Shown here in pieces: positions 24,671-33,591 of a stretch of DNA of 64,000 nucleotides. The notes below the pieces were generated by a model. The model ran no database searches, had not been told where the DNA came from, and saw only the letters and a program-made list of their open reading frames with translations. The position numbers and the translations under genes were made by a program. Location: NCBI GenBank assembly GCA_963779225.1, contig CAVZWW010000001.1, forward strand, positions 868,001 through 932,000, in the 5' to 3' direction. The stretch comes from CAVPCZ01 sp963779225 (GTDB lineage Bacteria > Bacteroidota > Ignavibacteria > UBA10030 > UBA6906). Each line of letters begins with the position of its first letter. Position 1 is the stretch's first letter.

Positions 24671-25888
24671 ATGAACCCGACTCCGTTGTTGCGTTTTCAC
24701 GGCGCCTTCCGCGTCCCCCTTGTTCTCCTCCTTCTGCTGCCGGTGCCCCGCTTAACGGCCCAGCCTGAGAACCCCATGCCGCCGGGCGACACCATCAATG
24801 TGCAGGGCTTCGAGGATGGCGCCCATCACTGGTACGATGTGGTGGATGAAGAACGCGTGTTTGCGCCGGTGCCGGGTCAACAGCGATACGGAAAGGGGGA
24901 TGTGGCGCAGATTGCGGAAAATATCCTCCGGTATCAGAAAGAAAACGGCGGCTGGCCGAAGAATTACGACATGCAGGCCGTGTTGACCCCGGATCAGGTC
25001 CGGGCGCTGGCAGCGGCCAGGGGTGATTCGAACACCACATTCGACAACGGCGCAACGCACGCTCATGTGCACTATCTTGCGGAAGCCTGGCGCATAACAC
25101 GGGAGGAAAGATACCGTGACGCATGCCTGCGGGGAATCGACTTCATTCTCGCGGCACAACTCCCATCGGGGGGATGGCCTCAGTTCTATCCGGACAAACG
25201 CGGATACCGGCGGTACATCACCTTCAATGATGGTGCGATGATCGGTGTCATGACCGTTGTACAGCGCATTGTGGAACGGAAACCGGCCTATCTCTTCGTC
25301 GACAGTCTGCGTCGCGGGCGGGCAGAGCGGGCCTTTCTGCGGGGTGTGGAGTGTATTCTGCGCTCTCAGATCAGGGATGGCGGCGTCCTCACTTCCTGGT
25401 GCCAGCAGCATGACGATCGCGATTTCCGCCCCGTTCCGGCCAGGTCATTCGAACCGGCAGCGCTCTGCGGGGGTGAAAGTTCCGGTATTACCCTCTTTCT
25501 GATGAGCCTCGAGCATCCCCGGGCGGAGATCGTCGCAGCGGTTCAGGCGGCGGTCCGATGGTTTGCCCGGTCGCAGCTTTCCGGCATACGGGTGAAAGAA
25601 GTTCAGGCCAAGACGGAAACGTTCCGGTACCATACTGCGGATTTCGACCGCGTGGTGGTGTCGGATCCTCAAGCACCGCCGATCTGGGCCAGGTACTATG
25701 AAATCGGAACGAACCTTCCGCTGTTCTGCAACAGGGACGGCAGTCCGGTGTATACACTTGCAGAGGTGGAGAGGGAAAGGCGGACCGGTTATGCCTGGTA
25801 CACGTACGATCCTGCGGAGGTGCTGGAACACTACCCTGCCTGGCAACGGCAATGGGCACCCCGGGTGAATGTGCTCAGGAGCAACTGA
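24671..25888 (+). CDS. Pectate lyase, PL10 family
   Basis: Secreted beta-elimination enzyme for polygalacturonate. 405 residues, signal peptide (FRVPLVLLLLLPVPRLTAQ). The alpha/alpha-barrel shows PL10 landmarks: QKENGGWPKNYDM, DNGATHAHVHYLAEAW, AAQLPSGGWPQFYPD, RYITFNDGAMIGVM, GVLTSWCQQHD, ARSFEPAALCGGESSGI and YEIGTNLPLFCNRDG. The Asp in ITFNDGAM and the Arg near the C-terminus probably contribute to calcium/substrate binding. No sorting domain, so probably periplasmic. One of four pectin-related enzymes between 24 and 37 kb. Confidence 0.88.
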   Translation: MNPTPLLRFHGAFRVPLVLLLLLPVPRLTAQPENPMPPGDTINVQGFEDGAHHWYDVVDEERVFAPVPGQQRYGKGDVAQIAENILRYQKENGGWPKNYDMQAVLTPDQVRALAAARGDSNTTFDNGATHAHVHYLAEAWRITREERYRDACLRGIDFILAAQLPSGGWPQFYPDKRGYRRYITFNDGAMIGVMTVVQRIVERKPAYLFVDSLRRGRAERAFLRGVECILRSQIRDGGVLTSWCQQHDDRDFRPVPARSFEPAALCGGESSGITLFLMSLEHPRAEIVAAVQAAVRWFARSQLSGIRVKEVQAKTETFRYHTADFDRVVVSDPQAPPIWARYYEIGTNLPLFCNRDGSPVYTLAEVERERRTGYAWYTYDPAEVLEHYPAWQRQWAPRVNVLRSN

Positions 25889-25945
25889 GTCCCGTGCGGA
25901 AATTGCCAGGAGCACGGGCGAACGGGCAAGCCCGGCGGCAGCGTG

Positions 25946-27175
25946 TCAATGACGGAATTTTTCCAGTACTCCGCGTGCGGCGTCTTTATGTACGGTGATC
26001 CCGAGCATCTTGAGCTTCACGTAGTCTTCGTGAAAGAAATAGTATCCGGGGTGTCTGTTGTTGCGCGAGCTGCTCCATGAGTCCTTGACAAGATACCAAT
26101 CCCTGCCATCCTTCTCGACATACCCCACAAGATGAAGACCATGGTCGTCGGCAGTCGTTCCGTTGCTGAAGCGGAACTGCCGGGATGCTTCGTCGATTGC
26201 TGACGAGGGAAGGTCAAAGGAGGGCACTACGGCCAGACCCGCCTGACCCCAGGAGTACCCCGCTTCCGACACATCCCCCCCGATAACCGCCGAATATCCG
26301 TTTCTTATCGCCTTCTTGAGAACCGCCATGTATTCTTCGAGAGGAATGTTGTAGTACTCCTTACTGTGCCACCAGTTGTCCGGGACCTCAAATTCGACCT
26401 TCTCGTAGTACGGCTTCTCCATGAGCGAGAACAGATCCACGTAATCATCGGGGTTCAACCGCACCACCTTCGCCAGGTAGTCTTTCGGTGTCATCGATAC
26501 CCCGTCCACATTCACCGTGGCCGGCGGCTCACCGAGATAGTGGTTCAGAATGGAACGCACGGTGGAAACGACCTCTTCTTCGTTCCAGGCGTTGCTGGTC
26601 TTGAGGTTGTTCAGATAACTTTTGATCTCCAGAAAAAGTGTGTTCTCGTGGTCATGAAACCGGATACTGTCCTTCAGTCCGGTGTACGCCGCTCCCGGAA
26701 TGACGCCGTATTTCTTCCATATGCGGAATACGGCATTGGATTCGGATCCTTCTCCGAAGTATGATTCCCCTCGCGTACGGACGAACTCCCGTGCTTTTTC
26801 CACGTATTCCCAGTACACGGTATGCAGTTCGGAGAGTTTGATCTCCCGTTTCGTCAGGCGGTGGATTTCCGATTCCATCAACGAAGTGGTGGAAAAACAC
26901 CAGCACATTCCCGAGAGTCCCTGGAGAACCGGCGGCGTGTGAAACACGCTCGAAAATTCGGTTGTGGCCTGCGGCGCCTTGATCGAGGAAAAGTCGACCT
27001 GCATCTTCTGTTTTTCGGGCTTGTCGGGTTTTGCCTTCTTGAATTCGGCCTTGATGGAATCCATCATCGCGTCATTCTTCGGCTCAAAAAGAGGTTTGTC
27101 ACGGCGATCCTGCGCATGCGGGGTGGCGGAGGCAAGAAGCAGAGCAATGACGAGGAGGGTTGCTGGAACGTTCAC
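25946..27175 (-). CDS. C1-family cysteine peptidase (aminopeptidase C/bleomycin hydrolase-like), exported
   Basis: 409 residues with signal peptide (VPATLLVIALLLASATPHAQ). Papain-fold catalytic Cys lies in GLSGMCWCFSTTSLMESE, the His in DDHGLHLVGYVEKDG. The position of the usual catalytic Asn (NSW) reads Asp (VKDSWSSS), followed by GYYFFHEDYVKLKM. Bleomycin hydrolase relatives in Bacteroidota often share this type of C-terminus, so activity cannot be excluded. Start set at GTG 27175: SD AGGGAG eight bases upstream and correct signal placement; the frame is open beyond it to 27352 but crosses a promoter-like element. Confidence 0.78.
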   Translation of the reverse strand: MNVPATLLVIALLLASATPHAQDRRDKPLFEPKNDAMMDSIKAEFKKAKPDKPEKQKMQVDFSSIKAPQATTEFSSVFHTPPVLQGLSGMCWCFSTTSLMESEIHRLTKREIKLSELHTVYWEYVEKAREFVRTRGESYFGEGSESNAVFRIWKKYGVIPGAAYTGLKDSIRFHDHENTLFLEIKSYLNNLKTSNAWNEEEVVSTVRSILNHYLGEPPATVNVDGVSMTPKDYLAKVVRLNPDDYVDLFSLMEKPYYEKVEFEVPDNWWHSKEYYNIPLEEYMAVLKKAIRNGYSAVIGGDVSEAGYSWGQAGLAVVPSFDLPSSAIDEASRQFRFSNGTTADDHGLHLVGYVEKDGRDWYLVKDSWSSSRNNRHPGYYFFHEDYVKLKMLGITVHKDAARGVLEKFRH

Positions 27176-27229
27176 CGGATGGCTCCCTGGATTGATCAAA
27201 AAATGTGTCGGCGTGGACCAACGCGTGTA

Positions 27230-27260
27230 GGAAGGTACGGTGGTGGCGGGCGAGAAGCAA
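27230..27260 (-). promoter_or_regulatory. Promoter of the C1 peptidase gene
   Basis: Minus strand TTG (27260-27258), N20, TACCTTCC (27237-27230), about 55 bp before GTG 27175. Confidence 0.42.
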
Positions 27261-27383
27261 CTGGCCGATTTTCCTCCTCCCGGGCCCCCATACCACCCGG
27301 TTCCGGTCGGCCTCACGAGAATCGAATCAAACGCCGGTTCGTGGTCTCCCAATAGTCCAATCTATGTCGTATATTATGGCCGT

Positions 27384-28280
27384 ATGAAACCCACACGAAG
27401 AACTGCCCGTTCAAACGGCTTTTCCCTGGTCCTCGGAGGAGGGGGAGCCAGGGGACTCGCCCATATTGGAGTGCTGCGGGTTCTTGAAGACGAGGGGCTT
27501 GTGCCCAGACTCCTGGTGGGGACGAGTATGGGGGCGATTGTCGGAGGCATGTACGCGCAACGGCCCTACGCCGACGTGGTGGAGGAGAGAATGAAGCGTC
27601 TGCTCAGAAGCCGGCCGTTCCGGCGGATCATCATGGATGCCTTTTCCAATGATGGTGCTCCTGACGGGCTGGGGACAGTGCACGCACTGTACGGCCGGAT
27701 GAAGCGGGGGTACGGGTTTCTGAAGTCGGCATGGTCCACCGGCATCGTGGAGACCCCGGTGCTGATGGATTTTCTGTCGCACCTGCTCGATGATCTCCCG
27801 ATTCAGGAGTGCGATATTCCGTTTGCCGCCGTGTCGTGTGACATCATGACCGGCCGGGAAGTTGTGAGTACGAAGGGCTCCATCCTGACCGCGGTCGCTG
27901 CGAGTTCTGCCATTCCCGGTGTCGTCTCTCCCGTAAACGTCAACGGACGGTTCCTCGTTGACGGCGCCCCGACAAGCACGGTTGCCGTGCACGCGGCGCT
28001 TCGCATCTCCAGCCGCCCGGTTCTGGCGGTGTCCGTCACGAATAGTGTGCAGAGAGTGAAGCCGGTGCGGAATGCGATTGATGTCGTGTTCCGGGCCGGG
28101 GCAATCGCCCGGATGCAGGTCACGGATCTGAACCTCCGCGAAGCGGCGGTTGTGATCGAGCCCAGAGTCACCGCGTTCGGATGGGCGGATTTTTCCTCCT
28201 GTGATGCATTCATCGCAGAAGGAGAACGGGCCGCGAAAGCGGCGCTGAGGAAAATCCGGGCCCTTCCGGGTCGTAGGTAG
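27384..28280 (+). CDS. Patatin-like phospholipase
   Basis: 298-residue acyl hydrolase with a Ser-Asp dyad. Oxyanion motif LVLGGGGARGLAHIG (residues about 15-29), nucleophile elbow GTSMGAIVGGM, and the Asp in VDGAPTSTVA, as in RssA/YlbK proteins. No signal peptide; cytoplasmic or inner-face. Substrate not known. ATG 27384 is used because it precedes the conserved start and follows TATATTATggccgt, a possible -7 element six bases before the ATG. No SD is visible, so the mRNA may be leaderless. Confidence 0.86.
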   Translation: MKPTRRTARSNGFSLVLGGGGARGLAHIGVLRVLEDEGLVPRLLVGTSMGAIVGGMYAQRPYADVVEERMKRLLRSRPFRRIIMDAFSNDGAPDGLGTVHALYGRMKRGYGFLKSAWSTGIVETPVLMDFLSHLLDDLPIQECDIPFAAVSCDIMTGREVVSTKGSILTAVAASSAIPGVVSPVNVNGRFLVDGAPTSTVAVHAALRISSRPVLAVSVTNSVQRVKPVRNAIDVVFRAGAIARMQVTDLNLREAAVVIEPRVTAFGWADFSSCDAFIAEGERAAKAALRKIRALPGRR

Positions 28281-28396
28281 GTATCGGAAAAGACCAACCC
28301 CTTCCTGCTGCCCCGGGATGTACGTCGTCGCGTATGACAAACAGGAAGCCGTCCGGAGGTCGGGGGTTTCAGACAACACTCGTGCCGGTCGCCTCC

Positions 28397-30616
28397 TCAC
28401 TCGATGCGTGAGGGCACTTTGCGGGGTCCGATCTCTTCGAACGGAATTCTCTCAAATCCCGGCAATTCCCGGTAGACCGCCGAGTCATCCTTCAGACGGA
28501 AATTCAACCGCTCCGCGTCCACAAAACCGGGATCTGACTGCGTTATGTAGTTCTCTCCGAAATCGGTCTGTGCGTATTTCCCCACGAGCCGGAATGTTTC
28601 CTCGTACTTCACAAGAACGTTCCTGTCGAACACATTCCGGCGGGGGCGCATCCCTACGAATGTCCGTCCATCGGGGAGGAAGTCCAGCCAGTCCTTCAAC
28701 AGCGGATAGCGAGTGCTGTAGGGCGGCTTGCGGATGTCCACGGCCTTGGTGAGCCGGCGTGTGTAGATGCCCTTTTCTCCGAAGTAATAAGGGATCTGAT
28801 CGATGCCAAAATCATACCACATGGATTTGAGTTGATAGGCCGGACCGTATCCTTCAATGAAGATGTTGTTCTTCACGACGATGTCATGTCCGCCATTGCT
28901 GTAGACGGTGCCGTATGAAGCGACGCGATAGAACACATTCCCTTCGATGAGGACGCCGCAGGTGGCATCATCACAGTAGACGCCCATCATCCATTTCCGG
29001 TCCGGGCGTCCTACGTGGTGGAAGAAGTTCCGGCGTACGATGTTTCCCCGATCGCTGGGATCACGGCCGAGATACCATGCGGAGGCATCGTTGGAGTTGA
29101 GTGCAACGTGGTGGATATGGTTGTACGCGAAGAGATGATCGTTGCCATGAACGATGATCGCCTGGAGGTCCGCATTGTAGATCTCATTGTGGACAACCCT
29201 GTTGCCGCAGCCGTCCACGATCACGCCGCCGGCCCCTGCTTTGTTCCGGCGGTTGAAATCATGGATGCGGCTGTCCGCCACCGTGTTTCCTCCTGGTGTC
29301 AGGCTTTTCTTGCTCCCTCCTCCCAGAATAATCCCGCCCGATCCGGTGTTGTATATTTCGCAGCCTTCGATGGTATGCTGTTCACCCGCATTGCGCTCCC
29401 ACACGGTATTGAGATAGCTGTGAGAATGGAAAGTCCCGACTTCCCGTGAAGACGGTACGCCCTCGTAGTCGTCCACGGTGATGTTGGGAAACGTCTGCCG
29501 CGCGCCCTGGCCGAACATGATGCCGACGGTGCCGAAGTTGCGGACGATGCAGCTGTCTATGCGGTTCGACGTCCCTCCTTCAATGGAGATGCCCAGGGCC
29601 CTGCCGTTTTCGATCGTGAGCCCCCGTACCGTGCAGAAGGAGGTATTGTCGAGCGCAAGAAGCGGCTGTTCGAGCGCCGAGACGGTCACGCGTGCGTTCG
29701 CGATGTCGCCGGGGGGCCACAGCAGGAGCATCCCCGAAGTGGTATCCACGTACCATTCTCCGGCCTGATCCAGTTCCTCCAGAATGTTGTGCGCAACATA
29801 CAGATTGAAATTCTGTCCGCTCGCGAGCCCGTATATGTGCGGGGAGGCGAGCGTGATTTCCCGGCGGACCGTGTCAATGGCTGCAATCCGTATCTTGTCG
29901 TCAGCGAAGCCGTGGTTAAAGAATCCCTGGAGCCAGACGTCGGAGACGCCCGCCCAGCGTGCATGACGTTGATCGGTATAACGGAACCGTCCGCCCCTGT
30001 TCGCGTAGTCTCCCACGCGAGGCATCGAGCCGGGATCGATGATGGTTCCGAGAGCGATCGCTCCCGTGTTGGGGTAGCGGGCCAGCTGCATTACAGAATC
30101 GTTCCAGAAGAGTTCCATCGGAGCAGGAACCACAGGCAAACCGTGGCCGAACTGCCGGTGTTTGCCGAAATCGCGGATGCCCAGGGCGCGAAGATCCGCC
30201 TGGATGACATGTTCCCGGGATTCAGGCGGCAGACGGAGGATGACGCCCTTCTCCCGGACCGGGCGAAACGATGAAGCAGGGATGCTGACGCCCCCGGATA
30301 TGCGCACCTGTTCACCACCATATGCCGCATACGTCACGGAAGCACCGGGGTGCCCGCCGTCAACCCGTGTAAGTTCGAATGTGCGGGAAAGCTCGTATGT
30401 TCCGCCCCGAAGCCAGATCGTGAAGGACTGCTGCTCCGTTCCCGGCGATGCCCGGCGAAGCGCACGCACCGCGTCCCGTGCCCGCTCGAGTGTCAGGAAT
30501 GGTTTCTCGATGGTACCCGGACTGTCGTCGTTTCCGCGGAGGGATACATAGAAGTCGAGAGCGGAAGCGTGCGTGAACATCAGGGCTGTCAGCAAGAGCG
30601 AAGAAAGAAGTTTCAT
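28397..30616 (-). CDS. Secreted right-handed beta-helix protein, possible GH141 glycoside hydrolase
   Basis: 739 residues, signal peptide (KLLSSLLLTALMFTHASA). Starts with FYVSLRGNDDSPGTIEKPFL, a common entry to parallel beta-helix enzymes, and LWLR.GTYELSRTFEL-like text. Repeating strands carry GLTIENGRALGISIEGGTSN, DSCIVRNFGTVGIMFGQG, NRVVHNEIYNADLQAIIVHG and VLIEGNVFYRV. Overall size and layout resemble GH141 (alpha-L-fucosidase/xylanase; members act on rhamnogalacturonan II), but other beta-helix lyases are possible. Lies on the opposite strand to the PL9/GH28 pair. ATG 30616; SD AGGAAA is rather distant. Confidence 0.7.
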   Translation of the reverse strand: MKLLSSLLLTALMFTHASALDFYVSLRGNDDSPGTIEKPFLTLERARDAVRALRRASPGTEQQSFTIWLRGGTYELSRTFELTRVDGGHPGASVTYAAYGGEQVRISGGVSIPASSFRPVREKGVILRLPPESREHVIQADLRALGIRDFGKHRQFGHGLPVVPAPMELFWNDSVMQLARYPNTGAIALGTIIDPGSMPRVGDYANRGGRFRYTDQRHARWAGVSDVWLQGFFNHGFADDKIRIAAIDTVRREITLASPHIYGLASGQNFNLYVAHNILEELDQAGEWYVDTTSGMLLLWPPGDIANARVTVSALEQPLLALDNTSFCTVRGLTIENGRALGISIEGGTSNRIDSCIVRNFGTVGIMFGQGARQTFPNITVDDYEGVPSSREVGTFHSHSYLNTVWERNAGEQHTIEGCEIYNTGSGGIILGGGSKKSLTPGGNTVADSRIHDFNRRNKAGAGGVIVDGCGNRVVHNEIYNADLQAIIVHGNDHLFAYNHIHHVALNSNDASAWYLGRDPSDRGNIVRRNFFHHVGRPDRKWMMGVYCDDATCGVLIEGNVFYRVASYGTVYSNGGHDIVVKNNIFIEGYGPAYQLKSMWYDFGIDQIPYYFGEKGIYTRRLTKAVDIRKPPYSTRYPLLKDWLDFLPDGRTFVGMRPRRNVFDRNVLVKYEETFRLVGKYAQTDFGENYITQSDPGFVDAERLNFRLKDDSAVYRELPGFERIPFEEIGPRKVPSRIE

Positions 30617-30656
30617 GGATGTACCGTGATTTCCTGGTGGCAGGGGAGTGGATGGA

Positions 30657-30688
30657 CCAATATACGGTAGAAGAAGCGGGGAAGTCAA
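30657..30688 (-). promoter_or_regulatory. Promoter of the beta-helix gene
   Basis: Minus strand TTG (30688-30686), N21, TATATTGG (30664-30657), about 40 bp before ATG 30616. It begins directly after the hairpin at 30695-30727. Confidence 0.42.
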
Positions 30689-30694
30689 GAACAA

Positions 30695-30727
30695 GTGGAG
30701 GCCGGTGGTGCATGGACCGGCCTCCAC
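30695..30727 (-). terminator. Strong hairpin, terminator of the small membrane protein gene
   Basis: Perfect 12-bp inverted repeat GTGGAGGCCGGT / ACCGGCCTCCAC with a 9-base loop. On the minus strand it is followed by TTGTTCTTGACTT, moderately T-rich, and lies 42 bp after the stop of the gene at 30769. It would insulate the next promoter. Confidence 0.6.
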
Positions 30728-30768
30728 TGATGCGGAAGAAGCAACATACTACGGATGAAACTGTGCGT

Positions 30769-31176
30769 TCACGCCTGCGGCAAGGTGGAGACCGCGATTG
30801 GCGGCGGAACTCCCTGATTCTCAAACAGCTGCCGGCCTTCGGCGTCCATCAACGCCCAGATGGTATACGCGCCAAGAGCCGTGCCCAGCGGTATGTCGAT
30901 CAGGCTGAGCATGCCCACAACGATGGCTACGATACGTCCCCATTCCTTCCGCATCAGCAAGCCAATTCCGGCTATCACACTCGGGACAGCCAGCAAGCCC
31001 ATAAACGCCAGACCGATCGTACCTATCAATCCGAGAACGCCAAAGGCTGTGGAATCTCCTGAGATCACTCCTATCCCTGTCAGGACGACAAATCCCGCCA
31101 AACCCACCAGCAGGACGATCGCTCCACGGGCGATGTGCAAAATGCCCAGAACTCTCACATGGTCCTGTCTTGTCAT
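30769..31176 (-). CDS. Small membrane protein, four hydrophobic segments
   Basis: 135 residues, mostly hydrophobic: IARGAIVLLVGLAGFVVLTG, FGVLGLIGTIGLAFMGLLAV, VIAGIGLLMRKEWGRIVAIV and a last helix that ends with YTIWALMD. The text HVRVLGILHIARGAI and LMRKEWGRIVAIVVGMLSLI is typical of a widespread uncharacterised membrane family. No function can be given. ATG 31176 precedes the charged MTRQDHVR start; upstream codons in frame are Arg-rich and improbable. Confidence 0.65.
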   Translation of the reverse strand: MTRQDHVRVLGILHIARGAIVLLVGLAGFVVLTGIGVISGDSTAFGVLGLIGTIGLAFMGLLAVPSVIAGIGLLMRKEWGRIVAIVVGMLSLIDIPLGTALGAYTIWALMDAEGRQLFENQGVPPPIAVSTLPQA

Positions 31177-31370
31177 AATCAGTGCCTCGATTGTGGTCTT
31201 CGCCCTCCCTGGGTCACTTTCTCCCCTATCGGGCCTCTTGATCAGCATACGGAATATCCGGCCTGGTGTTTCGCCCTTTCCGGGGATTGGGAGTGTATTC
31301 CGACCCAGAAACCACCACAGGAGGCCGACCCGCCGGTGCACGACCCGGCGATGTGTGCTCCACCGATACA

Positions 31371-31401
31371 TTGCGTGCGATGGGATAATTGTGTATGTTT
31401 T
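31371..31401 (+). promoter_or_regulatory. Promoter of the first M28 peptidase gene
   Basis: TTG-N20-TATGTTTT, with the -7 element ending 35 bp before ATG 31437. Confidence 0.5.
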
Positions 31402-31436
31402 TATTCATCTATTCACCACTTCGGGAAACCAGGTTC

Positions 31437-33158
31437 ATGCGGCCAATCAGGGTTGTCGTCGTATTTCTGCTGATGCTCGGTGTTGTGCCGGCGCTTGTAC
31501 GGGCGCAGGGAGAGAAGATCGATACTGCGGCTGTTGTTCTAATCAAGGCGGAAGGCCTCCAGAATTCTCAGGTTATGGAGCTGCTCAGTTCTCTGTGTGA
31601 CGTGTATTCGCCCCGGCTCTCCTGGTCGCCGGAGTACCGCCGGGGAGCGGATTGGGTTAGCCGGAAACTCAAGGAGTGGGGAATCCAGAATGTTTCATAT
31701 GACTATTGGGCGCCGGTGGGGAAGGGGTGGTCGTTGAAGAACTTCTCAGCCATGGTTACTGCTCCCGTGCCGTTTCCGGTGATTGCTTATCCCGCGGCCT
31801 GGTCCCCCGGTTTCTCAGAAAAAGAGGCTGAGGTGGTCTTTCTGGACGCCAGGACAACGGAAGATCTGGAGAAATACCGGGGAAAGCTCAAGGGGAAGTT
31901 CGTTCTCGTCAGCGATTCTGTGGATGTACAGACCCGGTTTGAGCCACTGGCCACCCGTCTTGCTGATTCTGCGCTCCTGCGGATGGCGAACGCAGACCTT
32001 CAATCTGGCCGTCGTGGCGGCCGGCGCGGACCGCGCCCGGACCGGTTGAATGCACAAAACCTCGATTCAGCAATCGCGGCTGCAGCACAGATGTTTCCGG
32101 ATGCTGACACCTCGGCGATACGCTCCCGGTATACCAGGATGTGGATGGGCCCGCGAAAGATGGAATTCGCACAAAAGGAAGGGGCTATTGCAGTCATCAG
32201 TACGGGTTCGGGCGATGGCGGGGCGGTGCTTGTGCAGGCAGCCTCCGTGCCGCGTCCGGCCGGAACACCTCCCGGTCCGCGCATAAACCCGTATGATCCA
32301 AAAGTCCCGGAAATCATTCCGCAGGTTTCCTTCGCGGCAGAGCACTACAACCGTATCGTGCGCATGCTCCGTCAAGGGGAGAAGGTGAAGCTTGAAATGG
32401 AGCTCCAGGTGACAACGACAAAAGCGGATTCAGGGTTCAATATAATTGCCGAGATTCCCGGCACCGATTTGAAGGAAGAGGTCGTCCTGATCGGTGCGCA
32501 CTTTGACACCTGGCATGGGGGTACCGGAGCGACTGATGACAATACCGGAACCGGAGCCTGCATGGAAGCGATGCGGATTCTGCAGGTTCTCTCGGAGAAA
32601 CATGGTCTGAAGCCGAGACGGACAATCCGCATCGGCCTCTGGGGTGCCGAAGAGCAGGGCCTGATCGGATCGAGGGAGTATGTTGCACAGACCTATGCCA
32701 GGCGGGACAGCGGCTCGGGTAGCCCGTTTTCCGGCGGCGGCGGCGGAGAAATCACAAAAACCGCTCAGTATGAGAACCTCTCTGTCTACTTCAATCATGA
32801 TAACGGAACCGGCCGGATCCGCGGCATCTATCTGCAGGGGAACGAAGCCGCGCGTCCGATTTTCCGGAGTCTGTTTACAGCCTTCGGCGATCCTGCGGCA
32901 CAGACTATTACCATTCAGAACACGGGCGGGACGGACCACCAGTCCTTCGACGGTGTCGGGCTGCCCGGATTCCAGTTCATCCAGGACCCCATCGACTACG
33001 ACACCCGCACGCACCACTACACAACGGACCTGTACGAACGCATCCAGGAACCCGACATGAAACAGGCGGCCACACTCATGGCGCTCTTCGCCTATCATGC
33101 GGCGACGCGTGACGCCCGGTTTCCGCGCAAGCCCATGGCGCCGGTGAGATCACGTTAA
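31437..33158 (+). CDS. Secreted M28 zinc peptidase with inserted PA domain
   Basis: 573 residues with signal peptide (VVVVFLLMLGVVPALVRAQ). A protease-associated insert occupies about residues 110-300 (YPAAWSPGFSEKEAEVVFLD, KGKFVLVSDSV). Co-catalytic zinc ligands are visible: His and Asp in IGAHFDTWHGGTGATDDNTG, Glu pair in GLWGAEEQGLIGS, Asp in YFNHDNGTGRI and the last His in TGGTDHQSFDG. M28 aminopeptidases/carboxypeptidases feed on secreted peptides. A PA insert of this length is typical of the large secreted M28 group. No sorting domain. Followed by a good terminator. Confidence 0.88.
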   Translation: MRPIRVVVVFLLMLGVVPALVRAQGEKIDTAAVVLIKAEGLQNSQVMELLSSLCDVYSPRLSWSPEYRRGADWVSRKLKEWGIQNVSYDYWAPVGKGWSLKNFSAMVTAPVPFPVIAYPAAWSPGFSEKEAEVVFLDARTTEDLEKYRGKLKGKFVLVSDSVDVQTRFEPLATRLADSALLRMANADLQSGRRGGRRGPRPDRLNAQNLDSAIAAAAQMFPDADTSAIRSRYTRMWMGPRKMEFAQKEGAIAVISTGSGDGGAVLVQAASVPRPAGTPPGPRINPYDPKVPEIIPQVSFAAEHYNRIVRMLRQGEKVKLEMELQVTTTKADSGFNIIAEIPGTDLKEEVVLIGAHFDTWHGGTGATDDNTGTGACMEAMRILQVLSEKHGLKPRRTIRIGLWGAEEQGLIGSREYVAQTYARRDSGSGSPFSGGGGGEITKTAQYENLSVYFNHDNGTGRIRGIYLQGNEAARPIFRSLFTAFGDPAAQTITIQNTGGTDHQSFDGVGLPGFQFIQDPIDYDTRTHHYTTDLYERIQEPDMKQAATLMALFAYHAATRDARFPRKPMAPVRSR

Positions 33159-33182
33159 TCTCCCCACTCGCTGTCACACACG

Positions 33183-33216
33183 CTCCCCGGTCTGCCACAA
33201 CCGGGGAGTTTTTTTT
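33183..33216 (+). terminator. Rho-independent terminator after the M28 gene
   Basis: CTCCCCGG, 10-base loop, CCGGGGAG, then eight T (33209-33216). Located 24 bp after the stop codon at 33158. The strongest canonical terminator of the window. Confidence 0.93.
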
Positions 33217-33259
33217 GACAATTCGCTGACAACACAGGGACCTGCACGCACTATCTTGA

Positions 33260-33476
33260 TGGGGAGACATCATCTCCGGATGCGTCCTGGCCGCGGGATG
33301 CACGTCATCGGAAGTGACAGAGACCTTCGTCAAAGACGCGACGGTGGAGGGACCCGTGGGCATCCCTGATGCTGCCGGGGGGCGTCCGATTCCTGTTTGA
33401 CGTCTCCGACACATTACTGGAAACGGGACGGTCCGTCATCCCCTTTGTCCGGGTGAGCCTGAATTTCAACAGGTAA
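33260..33476 (+). pseudogene. Remnant of a small lipoprotein gene
   Basis: One frame encodes a truncated lipoprotein signal and mature start (SGCVLAAGCTSSEVTETFVK, lipobox LAAGC) and goes on to VEGPVGIPDAAGG. After a run of six G (33377-33382) the sensible text moves to another frame (VRFLFDVSDTLLETGRSV, VRVSLNFNR) and stops at 33474-33476. Five G would restore one frame. No start codon fits the first frame, since a TGA lies at 33257-33259. It is a decayed gene, or one with two sequencing errors. Family not recognised. Confidence 0.42.
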
Positions 33477-33525
33477 TCATAACTTTACGGTAACTTTCCC
33501 CCGGCGGTGATCTTCCGGCGGGTCC

Positions 33526-33556
33526 TTGTAACTTCCGGGCACATTTGCTAGGTTGA
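33526..33556 (+). promoter_or_regulatory. Promoter of the PL9/GH28 operon
   Basis: TTG-N20-TAGGTTGA, 35 bp before the TTG start chosen at 33592. It excludes the possible start at 33553. Confidence 0.5.
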
Positions 33557-33591
33557 AGATACACACAACTCTCCATCCCGGAAGGTTTCTC

